Source: Planctomycetota bacterium (lineage in GTDB: Bacteria; Planctomycetota; UBA1135; GCA-002686595). Taken from it: 64,000 bases of DNA. The notes beneath the pieces are model-generated. The model was not told the DNA's origin and ran no database searches. It saw nothing but the letters and a program-made list of their open reading frames with translations. Shown here piece after piece: positions 24,560 to 33,869 of the stretch (the first letter of the stretch is position 1; each line of letters begins with the position of its first letter). The position numbers were made by a program, and so were the translations under genes. The DNA lies in the NCBI GenBank assembly GCA_016709875.1, contig JADJLZ010000001.1, positions 310,001 through 374,000 of the forward strand, given 5' to 3'.

Positions 24560-26002
24560 TCAGAGTGTCCACCCCACCCGCAGTGCGTTGGTGAAGTTCG
24601 AAGAGTCCGAGCCGCACAGGCTGCGTGCGTCGTGGTACCAGACCTGGTAGCTCACGTGCTGGGGCTCGAGGATCCCGCCCAGCTGCGAGAGCGGACCCTG
24701 GCCGCTCGGGAAGTTCGAGATCCCGCCGTGCGTGTACACGACGCCGAGGCGTCGCATCGGGTCTTCCAGGCACATCAGACCGTTGCCTTGGGCGTGGCCG
24801 AATCGCGCCTGCAGCCCAGAACCCCCGTAGGGCGACGTGACGCCCTGCAGGATCAGCGCGATGCCCGCGGGCAGGCCCTGGATCTGCAGCTTGAGGCCGT
24901 CGCCGAGGATCCGCGGCGATCCGATCGCCGTGAGCTTGCCGGCGCTGCCGCCCGAGTTCAGGCAACCCGCGAGGCCGCCTGCCTCCGAATCGTTGCGGCA
25001 CGGGCAGGGCTCGAAGGAACCGTCCCCCAGGCAGATCGGAACGATGTCGGGCGCGTAGGCCTGGAAGAGCACGGCGCTGTTGCGGCCGCCCGCGCTCACA
25101 CGCACCGCCTCGAAGTTCGCGAGCTTCATCGGCGGCATGATCTGCCCGCTCTCGTTGTTGCCCCAGCAGCGGATCGAGCCGTCGTCGAGCAGCGCGAGGT
25201 CGTGCTGCGCGCCCGCGGCGATCTGCACCACGCGGTGGCCGAGCGGCATCGGCGGCACGACAACAGGGGCTCCGTCCACGGCCCCCCAGGCGACGACGCG
25301 CCCCTGATCCGTGAGCGCGAGCGTGTGGCCGAGGCCGGCGCTGATCGCGACGTACCTGACCTCGGGGGCGAGCGGAGGCTCGCACTGGCCGCGAGTGTTG
25401 TCGCCCCAGCACACGACTTGGCCATCGCTGCGCAGCGCGACCGTGTGATTGCCGCCAGCCGCGACGGCGATGTAGGTCCTTCCGAGCGTCGGCTTGCGCA
25501 CGTCGCACTGGAAGGCCGAGTCATCACCCCAGCAGTAGACCAGGCCATTGCTGGTCAGGCCGACGGAGTGCAACGCACCGACGGCGATCCCCGTCCACTG
25601 CACGCCACGCGGCAGGATCGGAACCTCGCACTGGCCGAAGTCGTTTCGACCCCAGGCCCGCAGGGTGCCGTCGCTCTGCAGAGCGAGGTTGTGGTCAGAG
25701 GCGGAGAGGCGCACGTAGTTCGCTCCGGCGCCCGGCGGGAGCGATTGTGCCTGCCCATAGACGTTCGAGCCCCAGGCGATCGGCTGACCGTCGCTCTGGA
25801 TCGCGATCACATGGTCGTTGCCGATGGCGAGCTGCACGAACTTGGCATCGAGTTGGAGCGCTGGTGTTTCGCACTGCTGGAAGCTGTTGTCGCCCCAGAC
25901 GAGCACCCCCATCCGCGGTTGGGAGGGTTGCTCGTTCTGCGCCATCGCGCTGGGGAGAAGGAGGAGACTGGCGGCGAGAACAAACAGTGTTGTGCGTTTC
26001 AT
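24560..26002 (-). CDS. Secreted RCC1-repeat protein with planctomycete-type C-terminal domain
   Basis: 480 residues from the ATG at 26002, chosen because it gives a textbook signal peptide ending SAMAQ and has AAAGGTGGG upstream. Residues about 35-320 are seven RCC1-type repeats, each built as VxxWGxNxxGQCxxP followed by a xxxIAxGxxHxxAL strand pair, which should fold as a seven-bladed propeller. Residues about 330-480 form a separate domain with a CPCRND segment, CLNSGG, a GLMC/RLGV middle and a YQVWYHDA...NFTNALRVGW end. I know this domain as a common C-terminal module on exported proteins of some planctomycetes, where it may serve sorting. Binding partner unknown. Confidence 0.85.
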   Translation of the reverse strand: MKRTTLFVLAASLLLLPSAMAQNEQPSQPRMGVLVWGDNSFQQCETPALQLDAKFVQLAIGNDHVIAIQSDGQPIAWGSNVYGQAQSLPPGAGANYVRLSASDHNLALQSDGTLRAWGRNDFGQCEVPILPRGVQWTGIAVGALHSVGLTSNGLVYCWGDDSAFQCDVRKPTLGRTYIAVAAGGNHTVALRSDGQVVCWGDNTRGQCEPPLAPEVRYVAISAGLGHTLALTDQGRVVAWGAVDGAPVVVPPMPLGHRVVQIAAGAQHDLALLDDGSIRCWGNNESGQIMPPMKLANFEAVRVSAGGRNSAVLFQAYAPDIVPICLGDGSFEPCPCRNDSEAGGLAGCLNSGGSAGKLTAIGSPRILGDGLKLQIQGLPAGIALILQGVTSPYGGSGLQARFGHAQGNGLMCLEDPMRRLGVVYTHGGISNFPSGQGPLSQLGGILEPQHVSYQVWYHDARSLCGSDSSNFTNALRVGWTL

Positions 26003-26135
26003 GGGCAACCCACCTTTCGTGGGGATCCGCGAGCCGAAGTGATGGACAGGTTCAACCTGGTCCATCTCCGCACACTCCCCCATGCGACCGACGAGGCAGA
26101 ACGGCGCGCGACTGTGGGCAGACGCGTTTCCCGCT

Positions 26136-27362
26136 TCAGGGACGCTCGAGGAAGACTTCGTCGGCGAAACGCTCGCCGTGCGCGCCGTGGAGCGTGCGCT
26201 TGAGCACGAAGTCGTAGAGCAGCGGATTGAAGTCGTAGATCTCGTCGAGCGCGAGCTTCTCCGCGTGCGTCAGGAAGCCCTGCTCCTCCAGGCGCGCGGT
26301 CGAGATCAGCACGTGCAGGGCGGGCAGCGGCCAGTCGCTGCCGTTGACCAGGTGCGCGTGCAGGTCGGTGCGCTCGAGCAGCGTGCGCAGCACGCGCGGG
26401 TCGCGGTTGCGGAAGGTCGAGGCCGAGATCTCGCCGTAGAGCTCGCCCTTGGTGCGCGGCTCGTCCATCAGGCGCAAGAAGAGGTCGAAATTCGCCTGCT
26501 TCTCGTGGCCGGGGTGGTCGAGGTCTTCGCCCTCCCCCAGCGAGCCGCAGTGCGCCGCGATCACGCGCACGCCGTGGGCCAGCGCGCGTCGCAGGCGCAG
26601 CGGGTTGCCGAGCTCCTGCTGCTGCGCCGCGTCGACCGCCTGCTCCTCGCCCGTGTGCACGAGCAGCGCCATGTGGTGGCGCGCGAGGCAGTCGTAGAAG
26701 GCCTCGCAGCGCGGGTCGGCCGGGTCGATGTTCATCGAGTTCGGCAGCCATTTGACGATGCGCACGCCGCGCGCGGCCCAGCGCTCGAGCTCCTCGAGCG
26801 CATCGTTGCGGTAGGGATGCACCGAGATCGCCTGCACGAAGAGCTCGGGCTCTTCGGCGGCGATGCGCGCGGTCCACTCGTTGGGCACGTAGAGCTCGCT
26901 GCGCTCCACATCGGGCTCGCCCGCTTCCGTGTGCGCCTGGTCGAAGGCGAGCAGCGCGCAGCGCAGCGGCACAGGCGAGTTGCGCGCCAGCTCGACCAGG
27001 CGCCTGACCATCTCGCGGTCGGCGTGCGCGCGGTCCTTCACGCCGGCGGCATCGAGGTAGAAGAGGAACTGCACGCGCTTCCTGGGGTGCAGCCAGGAGA
27101 ACACGCGGCTGTCCACGCCGCAGCCGCTGTCGTCGCTGCCCAGTCCCGCGAGGTGCACGTGGTAGTCCAGGATGCGCGCGGGATCGAGGCCCTCGAAGGC
27201 GTGTGCGGCGAGTTCGCGCGCGGCGGGCGAGGCCTGCGGCGCGAAGTCCTGCGGTGCTCGTTTCGAGGCGGCTTCGAGCGAGTGCAGCGCAATGCACGCG
27301 CCGACGCAGACAAGGCAAGCCAGCACGCCCAGCCCGAGCAGCACGCGCACGATCGTCTTCAT
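26136..27362 (-). CDS. Membrane-anchored amidohydrolase-2 family protein
   Basis: 408 residues. One N-terminal hydrophobic helix (about 6-28) anchors or exports the protein. The metal-site motifs are DYHVHLAG (HxH, about residue 68), KWLPNSMN, a LLVHTGEE strand, RVIAAHCGS and NGSDWP near the C-terminus, the order typical of the amidohydrolase-2 branch (metal-dependent hydrolases and decarboxylases). No substrate can be assigned. Its start overlaps the stop of the TPR protein upstream by four bases (ATGA), so they are translated together. Export of an amidohydrolase of this type is not usual. Confidence 0.75.
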   Translation of the reverse strand: MKTIVRVLLGLGVLACLVCVGACIALHSLEAASKRAPQDFAPQASPAARELAAHAFEGLDPARILDYHVHLAGLGSDDSGCGVDSRVFSWLHPRKRVQFLFYLDAAGVKDRAHADREMVRRLVELARNSPVPLRCALLAFDQAHTEAGEPDVERSELYVPNEWTARIAAEEPELFVQAISVHPYRNDALEELERWAARGVRIVKWLPNSMNIDPADPRCEAFYDCLARHHMALLVHTGEEQAVDAAQQQELGNPLRLRRALAHGVRVIAAHCGSLGEGEDLDHPGHEKQANFDLFLRLMDEPRTKGELYGEISASTFRNRDPRVLRTLLERTDLHAHLVNGSDWPLPALHVLISTARLEEQGFLTHAEKLALDEIYDFNPLLYDFVLKRTLHGAHGERFADEVFLERP

Positions 27363-29496
27363 CGCGGGGTCTCCCGGTCCACGCGGCCCGCCCGGCAGGC
27401 CGCCAGTCGTCTGCTCGCGCGCGCGGACCACCCGGGGTCGACTTCGCGCAGCAGATCGCGCACCTTCTCCAGCGCGGGGATCGCGCGCGCGAAGTCGCCG
27501 TTCGCGGCGGCGGCGAGCGCGAAGGCGTCCAGCAGCGCGGGCTGCTCGCCGCCGCGCGCGAGCGCCTGCTCGGCGAGCTCGAGCGCTTGCTTGGGCTGCG
27601 CGAGCGGCCCCGACTCCGCGCGCGCGAGGATCCAGGCCTGGTCGGCCAGGATCGCGGGGAAGCCCGGGCGCAAGCGCGCGGCCTCCTGGGCGCACTTCCA
27701 GGCCTCCTCGAGCGCGCCGCGCGCGAGCTCGACGCGCTCCAGGCCGCGCCAGGCGTCGAAGTTCGCCGGATCGTGCGCGATCACCCGCTCGAAATGCGTG
27801 CGCGCCTCCGCGGGCCGCTCCAGCCGCAAGAGCAGCCGACCGAGTGTGAGTCGCGCATTCCAGTTGTTGCCGCCCAGCGCGGTCGCGCGTCCGAGCGTCT
27901 CGAGCGCCTCGTCGTAGCGACCGAGCGCCTCGAGCACCAGGCCGCGCGTCGAGAGCGCGCCGATGTGGCCGGCTCGCGCTCGAGCGCGCGCTCGAGCGCG
28001 GCGAGCGCCTCGGGATAGCGTCGCTGCGTGTAGTACAGCCCGCCGAGCAGACTCCAGGTTTGCGCGCGCCAGGGCACGAGTTCGCTGGCGCGCACGAGCA
28101 GCTTCTCGGACTCCGCGAGCTCTCCCGCGCGCAAGAGCGTGCCGCCGAGGTTCGAGAGCGCGTCAGGGTCGGTCGGCGCGATGCGCAGCGCCTCGCGCAA
28201 GAGCGGGATCGCCTCCTCGACGCGGCCGTGCTCGGTGTCGTACGCGCCGAGCAGGTCGAGCGCGACGTGGTTGCGCTCGGTCACCTCGAGCGCCTGGTTC
28301 GCGAGCGTTTCGGTGTCGTGCCAGGTCGCGATCTGGCGCCAGCCCGCGGCGCCGAGCGCGAGCGCGGCGAGCGCGCCCACGATCCCCAACACGCGCGCTC
28401 CCGTGCGCGGCAGCAGCGCGTGCTGCGCCGCGCAGGCCAGCGCGAAGGCGAGCCCCAGGCCGGGCAAGTAGGTGTAGCGGTCCGCGTGTGCCTGTCCGCC
28501 GACCTGCACGAGGCCGATCACGGGCACGAGCGTGCCCAGGAACCACAGCCAGCCGAAGAGCACGCCCGGCAGCGCGCGGCGCGCGAGCCAGGCGGCGGCG
28601 CTGAGCGCGAGCAGCGCGCCAGAGGCGAGCAGGATCTCACCCATCCGCGCCGCGTGCGGCTCGAGCGGGTAGTAGAACGCGAGCCCCGACGGCCAGAGCG
28701 TCTTCCCCAGGTACCACAGACACGAATCGAGCGCGTTCTCGACGCGCAGCGCGAGCGGCAGCGTCGCGAGCTGTTGCACGGCGCCAGCCGAGCTCTGCGC
28801 GTGCACGGTAAGCAGCGCGCAGCCGAGCGCGAGCGCGAGGAAGGCCAGCGTCGCGAGATCGCGCCGCCGCGGGCGCCAGCTGCTTCGCCCCAGCGGCCAG
28901 ACCTCGATCAGCACGAGCAGGCCCGGCAGCGTCACCAGCATCGCCTTCGACATCAGGCTCGCGGCGTAGAGCGCGAGCGCCGCGAGGAGCGCAACGGCGC
29001 GCGGTTCGCGCGACCAGGAGAGCCAGGCGAGGAGGCTCGCAAGGCCGAAGAAGGCGCTCAGCAGGTCCTTGCGCTCGGCGATCCAGGCGACCGACTCCGC
29101 GCGCAGGGGGTGGATCGCGAAGAAGAGCGCGCCCGCGAACGCGAATGCGGGTGCGAGACCCAGCCCGCGAAAGAGCGCCAGCACGAGCACGGCGTTCGCG
29201 GCATGCCAGGCGGCGTTCTCGAGCAGGTGGCCGGCCGGGCGCAGGCCGAAGAGCTGCGCGTCGAGCATGTGCGAGAGCCAGGTCAGCGGGTGCCAGTTGC
29301 CCGCCAGCGTATTGTCGAAAGCCCAGCGCAGGCCCTCCCCCGTGAGCCCGGCCAGGACGCGCGGGTTGGCCGTGAGATAGGTCCCGGTGTCGTAGTCGAT
29401 GAACTCGTGCCCGGCCGTCTGTGCGTAGAGCACGCAGACCGCGGCGACCAGCGCGAGCGCGGGCGCGGTGCGTGCAAGGAACGTGCGGGTGCCCAT
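27359..29496 (-). CDS. TPR membrane protein (O-mannosyltransferase-like), one frameshift
   Basis: From the ATG at 29496 the protein has about ten transmembrane helices and contains EFIDYDTGTYLTANPRV and AGNWHPLTWLSHMLDAQLFG, the pattern of bacterial TMTC/PMT-like TPR membrane proteins. TPR repeats follow from about residue 385 (PDALSNLGGTLLRAGELAESEKLL). At about nt 27966 the frame breaks: one reads EREPATSARS, the other continues GALSTRGLVLEALGRYDEALETLGRA and goes on with further TPRs to the stop at 27359. Restoring a single C in a GCC-rich run would give about 712 residues. Function: perhaps surface glycan transfer or assembly, not established for most family members. Confidence 0.72.
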
Positions 29497-29685
29497 GCGG
29501 AGCGCACCAGCGTAGCGCAGCCGCCGTTCGTGCGCGCGCGTGAGCTACGCAACACAGCGTGCAGCGGCCTACGCAGGCGTTCGTCAGCGCCGTGCCCCTA
29601 GTGCCGTATGCCGCTTCCGGCGCCCTTCGACGACCATCATCCGCAGTAGTACGGGCGCTGCCCATTGCGACTCGAGGAGCTACGC
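29497..29685 (+). promoter_or_regulatory. Upstream region of the benzoyl-CoA operon
   Basis: This 189-base divergent gap must hold the promoter of the plus-strand aromatic operon. It contains two short inverted motifs, ACGC-6-GCGT at 29547-29560 and ACGCAGGCGT at 29571-29580, each preceded by CT. They are possible operator half-sites but could be chance in GC-rich DNA. A ribosome site GAGGAG sits 8 bases before the ATG at 29686. No regulator gene lies next to it. Confidence 0.3.
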
Positions 29686-30795
29686 ATGTCTGCCACCGTG
29701 ACGAAGATCGAAGGCTGGCGCTGGGAGATGCAGTCTCCCGGCACCGCATTGACACGCACCCGGGTCGAGCACTTCGAGCCGCGCGCGGACGAGGCGGTGG
29801 TGCGCGTCGTCGGCTGCGGCGTGTGCCATACCGACCTCGGCTACCTGTACGACGGCGTGCGCACGCGCAAGGCGCCGCCGCTCGCGCTCGGCCACGAGAT
29901 CGCGGGCGAGGTCGTCGCGGTCGGCGAGCGCTACCCCGAACTGCTCGGCAAGGCCGTGATCGTGCCGGCCGTGACGCCCTGCGGCGAGTGCGAGGACTGC
30001 CATGAGGGCCGCGCCGCCGTGTGCAAGCGCCAGATCATGCCCGGCAACGATGTGCAAGGCGGGTTCGCGAGCCACGTGGTCGTCCCCGCGCGCGGGCTGT
30101 GCGTCGTCGACGCACCCGGCGCGCTCGAGGGACGCACGCTGGGCAAGTCCGGCTGCACGCTGGCCGAGTTGTCGGTGATCGCCGACGCGGTCAGCACGCC
30201 CTACCAGGCGATCTGCCGCTCGGGTCTGGGCGAAGGCGACCTCGCGCTGGTCATCGGCCTGGGCGGTGTCGGCGGCTACGCGGTGCAGATCGCCAAGGCG
30301 CTGGGCGCACACGTGATCGGCTTCGACCTCGATCCCGCGCGTTTCGCCGCGCTGACCGAACACGGGCTCGACCTCGGCGTCGACGTGCACGCAGGCGAGC
30401 AGGCCGCGGTCGAAGCCGCGCGGCGCTTCGCCAAGGAGCACGGACTCTCGGGCAGTGGCTGGCGCATCTTCGAATGCTCCGGATCGAAAGGCGGACAAGC
30501 GCTCGCCTGGCGCCTGCTCGGCCCCGCGGGCTGGCTCTCCGTCGTCGGCTTCACGATGGACAAGCTCGAAGTGCGGCTCTCGAACCTGATGGCCTTCGAC
30601 GCCACCGCCGCAGGCAACTGGGGCTGCGTGCCCGAGCTCTACCCCGAGGCGCTCGCGCTCGTGCTCGAGGGCCGCGTGGCCGTGAAACCCTTCGTACAGA
30701 CCTTCCCCATGGACGAGGTTTGCGAAGTGCTCGCCGGCGTGCACGAACACCGCATCCACAAACGCCCCGTGCTGATTCCCGGAGACAAGCGATGA
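29686..30795 (+). CDS. had: 6-Hydroxycyclohex-1-ene-1-carbonyl-CoA dehydrogenase
   Basis: 369 residues from the ATG at 29686, which has GAGGAG upstream. The earlier TTG in frame adds no family sequence. It is a zinc alcohol dehydrogenase: catalytic zinc ligands in GCGVCHTD (Cys47, His48) and GHE (His70, Glu71), structural-zinc cysteines in PCGECEDCHEGRAAVC, and the NAD motif GLGGVGGYAVQIAKALGAHVIG. Length and the CHEGRAAVCKRQIMPGND region fit Had of the Thauera-type benzoyl-CoA pathway, which oxidises the 6-hydroxy intermediate to 6-oxocyclohex-1-ene-1-carbonyl-CoA. The next gene overlaps by four bases. The neighbourhood (oah, dch, bcrCBAD) makes the specific call strong. Confidence 0.9.
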   Translation: MSATVTKIEGWRWEMQSPGTALTRTRVEHFEPRADEAVVRVVGCGVCHTDLGYLYDGVRTRKAPPLALGHEIAGEVVAVGERYPELLGKAVIVPAVTPCGECEDCHEGRAAVCKRQIMPGNDVQGGFASHVVVPARGLCVVDAPGALEGRTLGKSGCTLAELSVIADAVSTPYQAICRSGLGEGDLALVIGLGGVGGYAVQIAKALGAHVIGFDLDPARFAALTEHGLDLGVDVHAGEQAAVEAARRFAKEHGLSGSGWRIFECSGSKGGQALAWRLLGPAGWLSVVGFTMDKLEVRLSNLMAFDATAAGNWGCVPELYPEALALVLEGRVAVKPFVQTFPMDEVCEVLAGVHEHRIHKRPVLIPGDKR

Positions 30796-31916
30796 GCGCA
30801 CCGATGACCGCCCCCGAATTCGTGGACTTCGATCTCGCCCCCGCCGACGCGCGTTTCGAAGGCGTGCGCTACGAGTTGAAGCCGCTCGTCGACCGCCGCG
30901 GCAAGCTCGCGCCGGGCCTCTTCACGGCCTGGATCACGCTCGACAACACGCCGCAGCTCAACAGCTACACGACCCAGATGATCAAGGGCGTGATCCACAG
31001 CTTCCGCCACGCTTCCAACGCGCGCGACGTGGTCGCGGTGGTCTTCACCGGAGCGGGCGAGCGCGCCTTCTGCACCGGCGGGAACACGCAGGAATACAGC
31101 GAGTACTACTCCGGTCAGCCCGACGAGTACCTGCGCTACATGCGCCTGTTCAACGACATGGTCACGGCCATCCTGCACTGCGACAAGCCCGTGATCTGCC
31201 GCGTCAACGGCATGCGCATCGCCGGCGGCCAGGAGATCGGCATGGCCTGCGACTTCACCGTCGCGAGCGACCTGGCGATCTTCGGCCAGGCCGGGCCGCG
31301 CCACGGATCCGCGCCCGACGGCGGATCGACCGACTTCCTGCCGCTCTTCACCGGCGTCGAGCGCGCGATGCAGAGCTGCACGCTGTGCGAGACCTGGAGC
31401 GCCTACGAGGCGCTGCGCTACGGCCTCGTGACCGACGTCGTGCCCGTGCTGAAGAGCGAAGGCCGCGTGATCCCCAACCCGATGGTGATCACCGAGCGCT
31501 GGCTGGACGAGTCCGGCCGCGTCGTGCACGGCGCCCCGAAGACCGGCGAGGCGCTCGCGCGCGGCAAGGAGATCTTCAAGAGCAGCCAGATCGACCTCGC
31601 GCCGCTCGACCTGTGCGTGCAAGCGCTCGTCGCGAAGCTCGCCGATACGATGCCCGGTTGCCTGCGCAAGACGATCGAATCGGTGCGCAAGCACAAGCTC
31701 GCGCACTGGGACAAGAACCGCGAATCCAATCGCAGTTGGCTCGGTCTCAACATGCTGAGCGAGGCGAACCTGGGCTTCCGCGCCTTCCACGAAGGCCCCA
31801 AGGACAAGCGCGAGGTGGACTTCCTCGAACTGCGCCGGCGCCTCTCCGAGGGCGGACGCTGGAGCGAGGAGTTCATCGAGGCCCTGCTGCCGCGCGAGAG
31901 CGGAAAGGCGAACTGA
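30792..31916 (+). CDS. oah: 6-Oxocyclohex-1-ene-1-carbonyl-CoA hydrolase (ring opening)
   Basis: 374 residues, crotonase fold. Recognisable parts are NTPQLNSYTTQMIKGVIHSF, FTGAGERAFCTGGNTQEY, RVNGMRIAGGQEIGMACD and AGPRHGSAPDGGSTDFLPLF, the last being characteristic of Oah within the crotonase superfamily. At about 370 residues it is longer than ordinary enoyl-CoA hydratases, as expected for Oah. It adds two waters to the ring ketone and cleaves it hydrolytically to 3-hydroxypimeloyl-CoA. The start overlaps the stop of had (ATGA) and dch begins one base after its stop. Confidence 0.9.
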   Translation: MSAPMTAPEFVDFDLAPADARFEGVRYELKPLVDRRGKLAPGLFTAWITLDNTPQLNSYTTQMIKGVIHSFRHASNARDVVAVVFTGAGERAFCTGGNTQEYSEYYSGQPDEYLRYMRLFNDMVTAILHCDKPVICRVNGMRIAGGQEIGMACDFTVASDLAIFGQAGPRHGSAPDGGSTDFLPLFTGVERAMQSCTLCETWSAYEALRYGLVTDVVPVLKSEGRVIPNPMVITERWLDESGRVVHGAPKTGEALARGKEIFKSSQIDLAPLDLCVQALVAKLADTMPGCLRKTIESVRKHKLAHWDKNRESNRSWLGLNMLSEANLGFRAFHEGPKDKREVDFLELRRRLSEGGRWSEEFIEALLPRESGKAN

Positions 31917-31917
31917 A

Positions 31918-32700
31918 ATGGCCGCCACCGCGATCCAGAAGCACCTCCGCGTCGAACCGCTCGAGAACGGGCGCGTGCTGCGCCTCGTGCTCGACGCCGG
32001 CAAGGGCAACGTCGTGACCGGCGACGTCGCCGACGAGCTGCGCGCTGCGCTCGACGACGCGCAACACCGCCGCTCGCTGTGCGCTGTGCTGCTCGACCAC
32101 GCCGGCACGGACTTCTCCTTCGGCGCGAGCGTGCAGGAGCACACGCCGGCCGAAGTGGGCGCGATGCTGCCGCGCCTGCACGCCGCCGCGCTGGCGCTCC
32201 TGCGCTTCCCCGTGCCGGTCCTCGCCTGCGTGCGCGGCCGCTGCCTGGGCGGAGGCTTCGAACTCGCGCAGTGCACCACGCTCGTCTTCGCGACACCCGG
32301 AGCAGTGCTCGCGCAGCCCGAGATCCAGCTCGGCGTCTTCGCACCGCTTGGATCCGTGATCCTGCCGCGCGTGATCGGCCCGCGGCACGCGGCCGACCTG
32401 CTGCTCTCGGGACGCAACCTGGGCGCCGAGGAAGCACAGCGCCTGGGTCTCGTGCACACGCTCTCGGAGGATCCGACAGCGGCGGCCCTCGCCTGGGCCA
32501 AGAAGCACCTCGCCACGCGCAGCGCGAGCAGCCTGCGCATCGCCCTGCACGCTCTGCGTGGCTGGGACGTCGAGGCCTTCGCGCGCGAGCTCAAATCGAC
32601 CGAGGCGCTCTACCTCGAGCGTCTAATGCAGACCCACGACGCGCCCGAGGGCATCGGCGCGTTCCTCGCCAAACGGCCACCTGTCTGGAAGGACCAGTGA
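31918..32700 (+). CDS. dch: Cyclohexa-1,5-diene-1-carbonyl-CoA hydratase
   Basis: 260 residues, crotonase fold, the usual length of Dch. The oxyanion-hole region is DFSFGASVQEHTP and the second signature VRGRCLGGGFELAQ. PEIQLGVFAPLGSVILPRVIG follows. It hydrates the cyclic dienoyl-CoA made by benzoyl-CoA reductase to 6-hydroxycyclohex-1-ene-1-carbonyl-CoA, the substrate of Had. Position between oah and bcrC supports the call. The stop codon overlaps the bcrC start (TGATG). Confidence 0.9.
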   Translation: MAATAIQKHLRVEPLENGRVLRLVLDAGKGNVVTGDVADELRAALDDAQHRRSLCAVLLDHAGTDFSFGASVQEHTPAEVGAMLPRLHAAALALLRFPVPVLACVRGRCLGGGFELAQCTTLVFATPGAVLAQPEIQLGVFAPLGSVILPRVIGPRHAADLLLSGRNLGAEEAQRLGLVHTLSEDPTAAALAWAKKHLATRSASSLRIALHALRGWDVEAFARELKSTEALYLERLMQTHDAPEGIGAFLAKRPPVWKDQ

Positions 32701-33869
32701 TGCAACAGCTCGAGCCGCTCATCGCACGCTGCCGTGACCTGGTCGAGGACCTCGACCTTGCGAACGTCAAGGCCTGGAAGGCCGCGCATCCGCGCGGCAT
32801 CGCGATCGGCTACCTGCCGATCTACGCACCGCGCGAGATCGTGCACGCCGCGGGCGGACTGCCCGTGGGCGTCGTCGGCGCGGGCGAAGAGCTGGAGATC
32901 GTGCGCGGCGACGCGTGCTTCCAGTCCTACATCTGCCACCTGCCGCGCTCGGTGATCGAGCTCGCGCTGACTGGTCGCCTGGACGTGCTCGAGGGGATGA
33001 TCTTCCCCTCGACCTGCGACGTGATCCGCAACCTCTCGGGGATCTGGAAACTCAGCTTCCCCGGGAAGTGGACCCATTACCTCGACCTGCCGCAGAACTT
33101 CGAGCCGGAGATGGGCGGCGTCTTCTACCGCCGCATCCTGCACGAGATGTACGCCGAGCTGTGCGCCATGACCGGTCTCGCGCCGGACACGGAATGCCTG
33201 CGTGCCTCGGTCCGGCTCTTCAACGAGAACCGGCGCCTGGTCGGCGATCTGTACGCCGCGCGCGCGGCCGAGCCCTGGAAGTTCGGTGCGAAGGACAGCT
33301 ACCTCGTGCTGCGCGCGGGGCTCGTGCTGCCGGTCGAGGAGCACACCACCGTGCTGCGCGAGTACATCCAGCTCTGCAAGGCGCGCGATGTGCGGCCGCT
33401 GGACAACGCGCGCATCGCGCTGCGCGGCGCCTTCTGCGAGCAGCCGCCGCTGGCGCTGATCCAGACCCTCGAGCGCGCCGGCTGCTACGTGGTCGAGGAC
33501 GACTTCCTGCCGATGCTGCGCTGGCCCTCCGCCGACGTGAGCGAGCAGGGCGACCCGCTCGACGCGCTCGTGACCTCGTGGCTCGCGACGCCCTGCGAAG
33601 CCGCCTCGCGCTTCGTCAAGGACGGCAGCGAGAAGGGTTGCACGCTGGTCGACAGCACGCGCGAGGCGAAGGCCGAGGGCGTGATCTTCGCCACGCCCAG
33701 CTTCTGCGATCCGGCGCTGCTCGACCGGCCGATGCTGCAAGCGGCTCTGCAACGCTCGGGCATCGCCTTCACCTCGTTCAAGTACGCGGAGAACACGGGC
33801 CAGATGCAACCGATCCGCGAGCAGGCCGGGACCTTCGCCGATTCCATCAAGCTCTGGGGAGAAGCATGA
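32700..33869 (+). CDS. bcrC: Benzoyl-CoA reductase subunit C
   Basis: 389 residues of the 2-hydroxyglutaryl-CoA dehydratase D-component/BcrB-BcrC family. Visible features are GYLPIYAPREIVHAAGGLPVGV near the N-terminus, cysteines in GDACFQSYICHLPRS and FPSTCDVIRNLSG, FCEQPPLALIQTLERAGCYVVEDDF, and a closing SFKYAENTGQMQPIREQAGTFADSIKLW. The cysteines bind an iron-sulfur cluster and, with BcrB, form the ring-reducing module. The order bcrC-B-A-D is that of Thauera aromatica. Starts on the stop of dch. Confidence 0.92.
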   Translation: MQQLEPLIARCRDLVEDLDLANVKAWKAAHPRGIAIGYLPIYAPREIVHAAGGLPVGVVGAGEELEIVRGDACFQSYICHLPRSVIELALTGRLDVLEGMIFPSTCDVIRNLSGIWKLSFPGKWTHYLDLPQNFEPEMGGVFYRRILHEMYAELCAMTGLAPDTECLRASVRLFNENRRLVGDLYAARAAEPWKFGAKDSYLVLRAGLVLPVEEHTTVLREYIQLCKARDVRPLDNARIALRGAFCEQPPLALIQTLERAGCYVVEDDFLPMLRWPSADVSEQGDPLDALVTSWLATPCEAASRFVKDGSEKGCTLVDSTREAKAEGVIFATPSFCDPALLDRPMLQAALQRSGIAFTSFKYAENTGQMQPIREQAGTFADSIKLWGEA

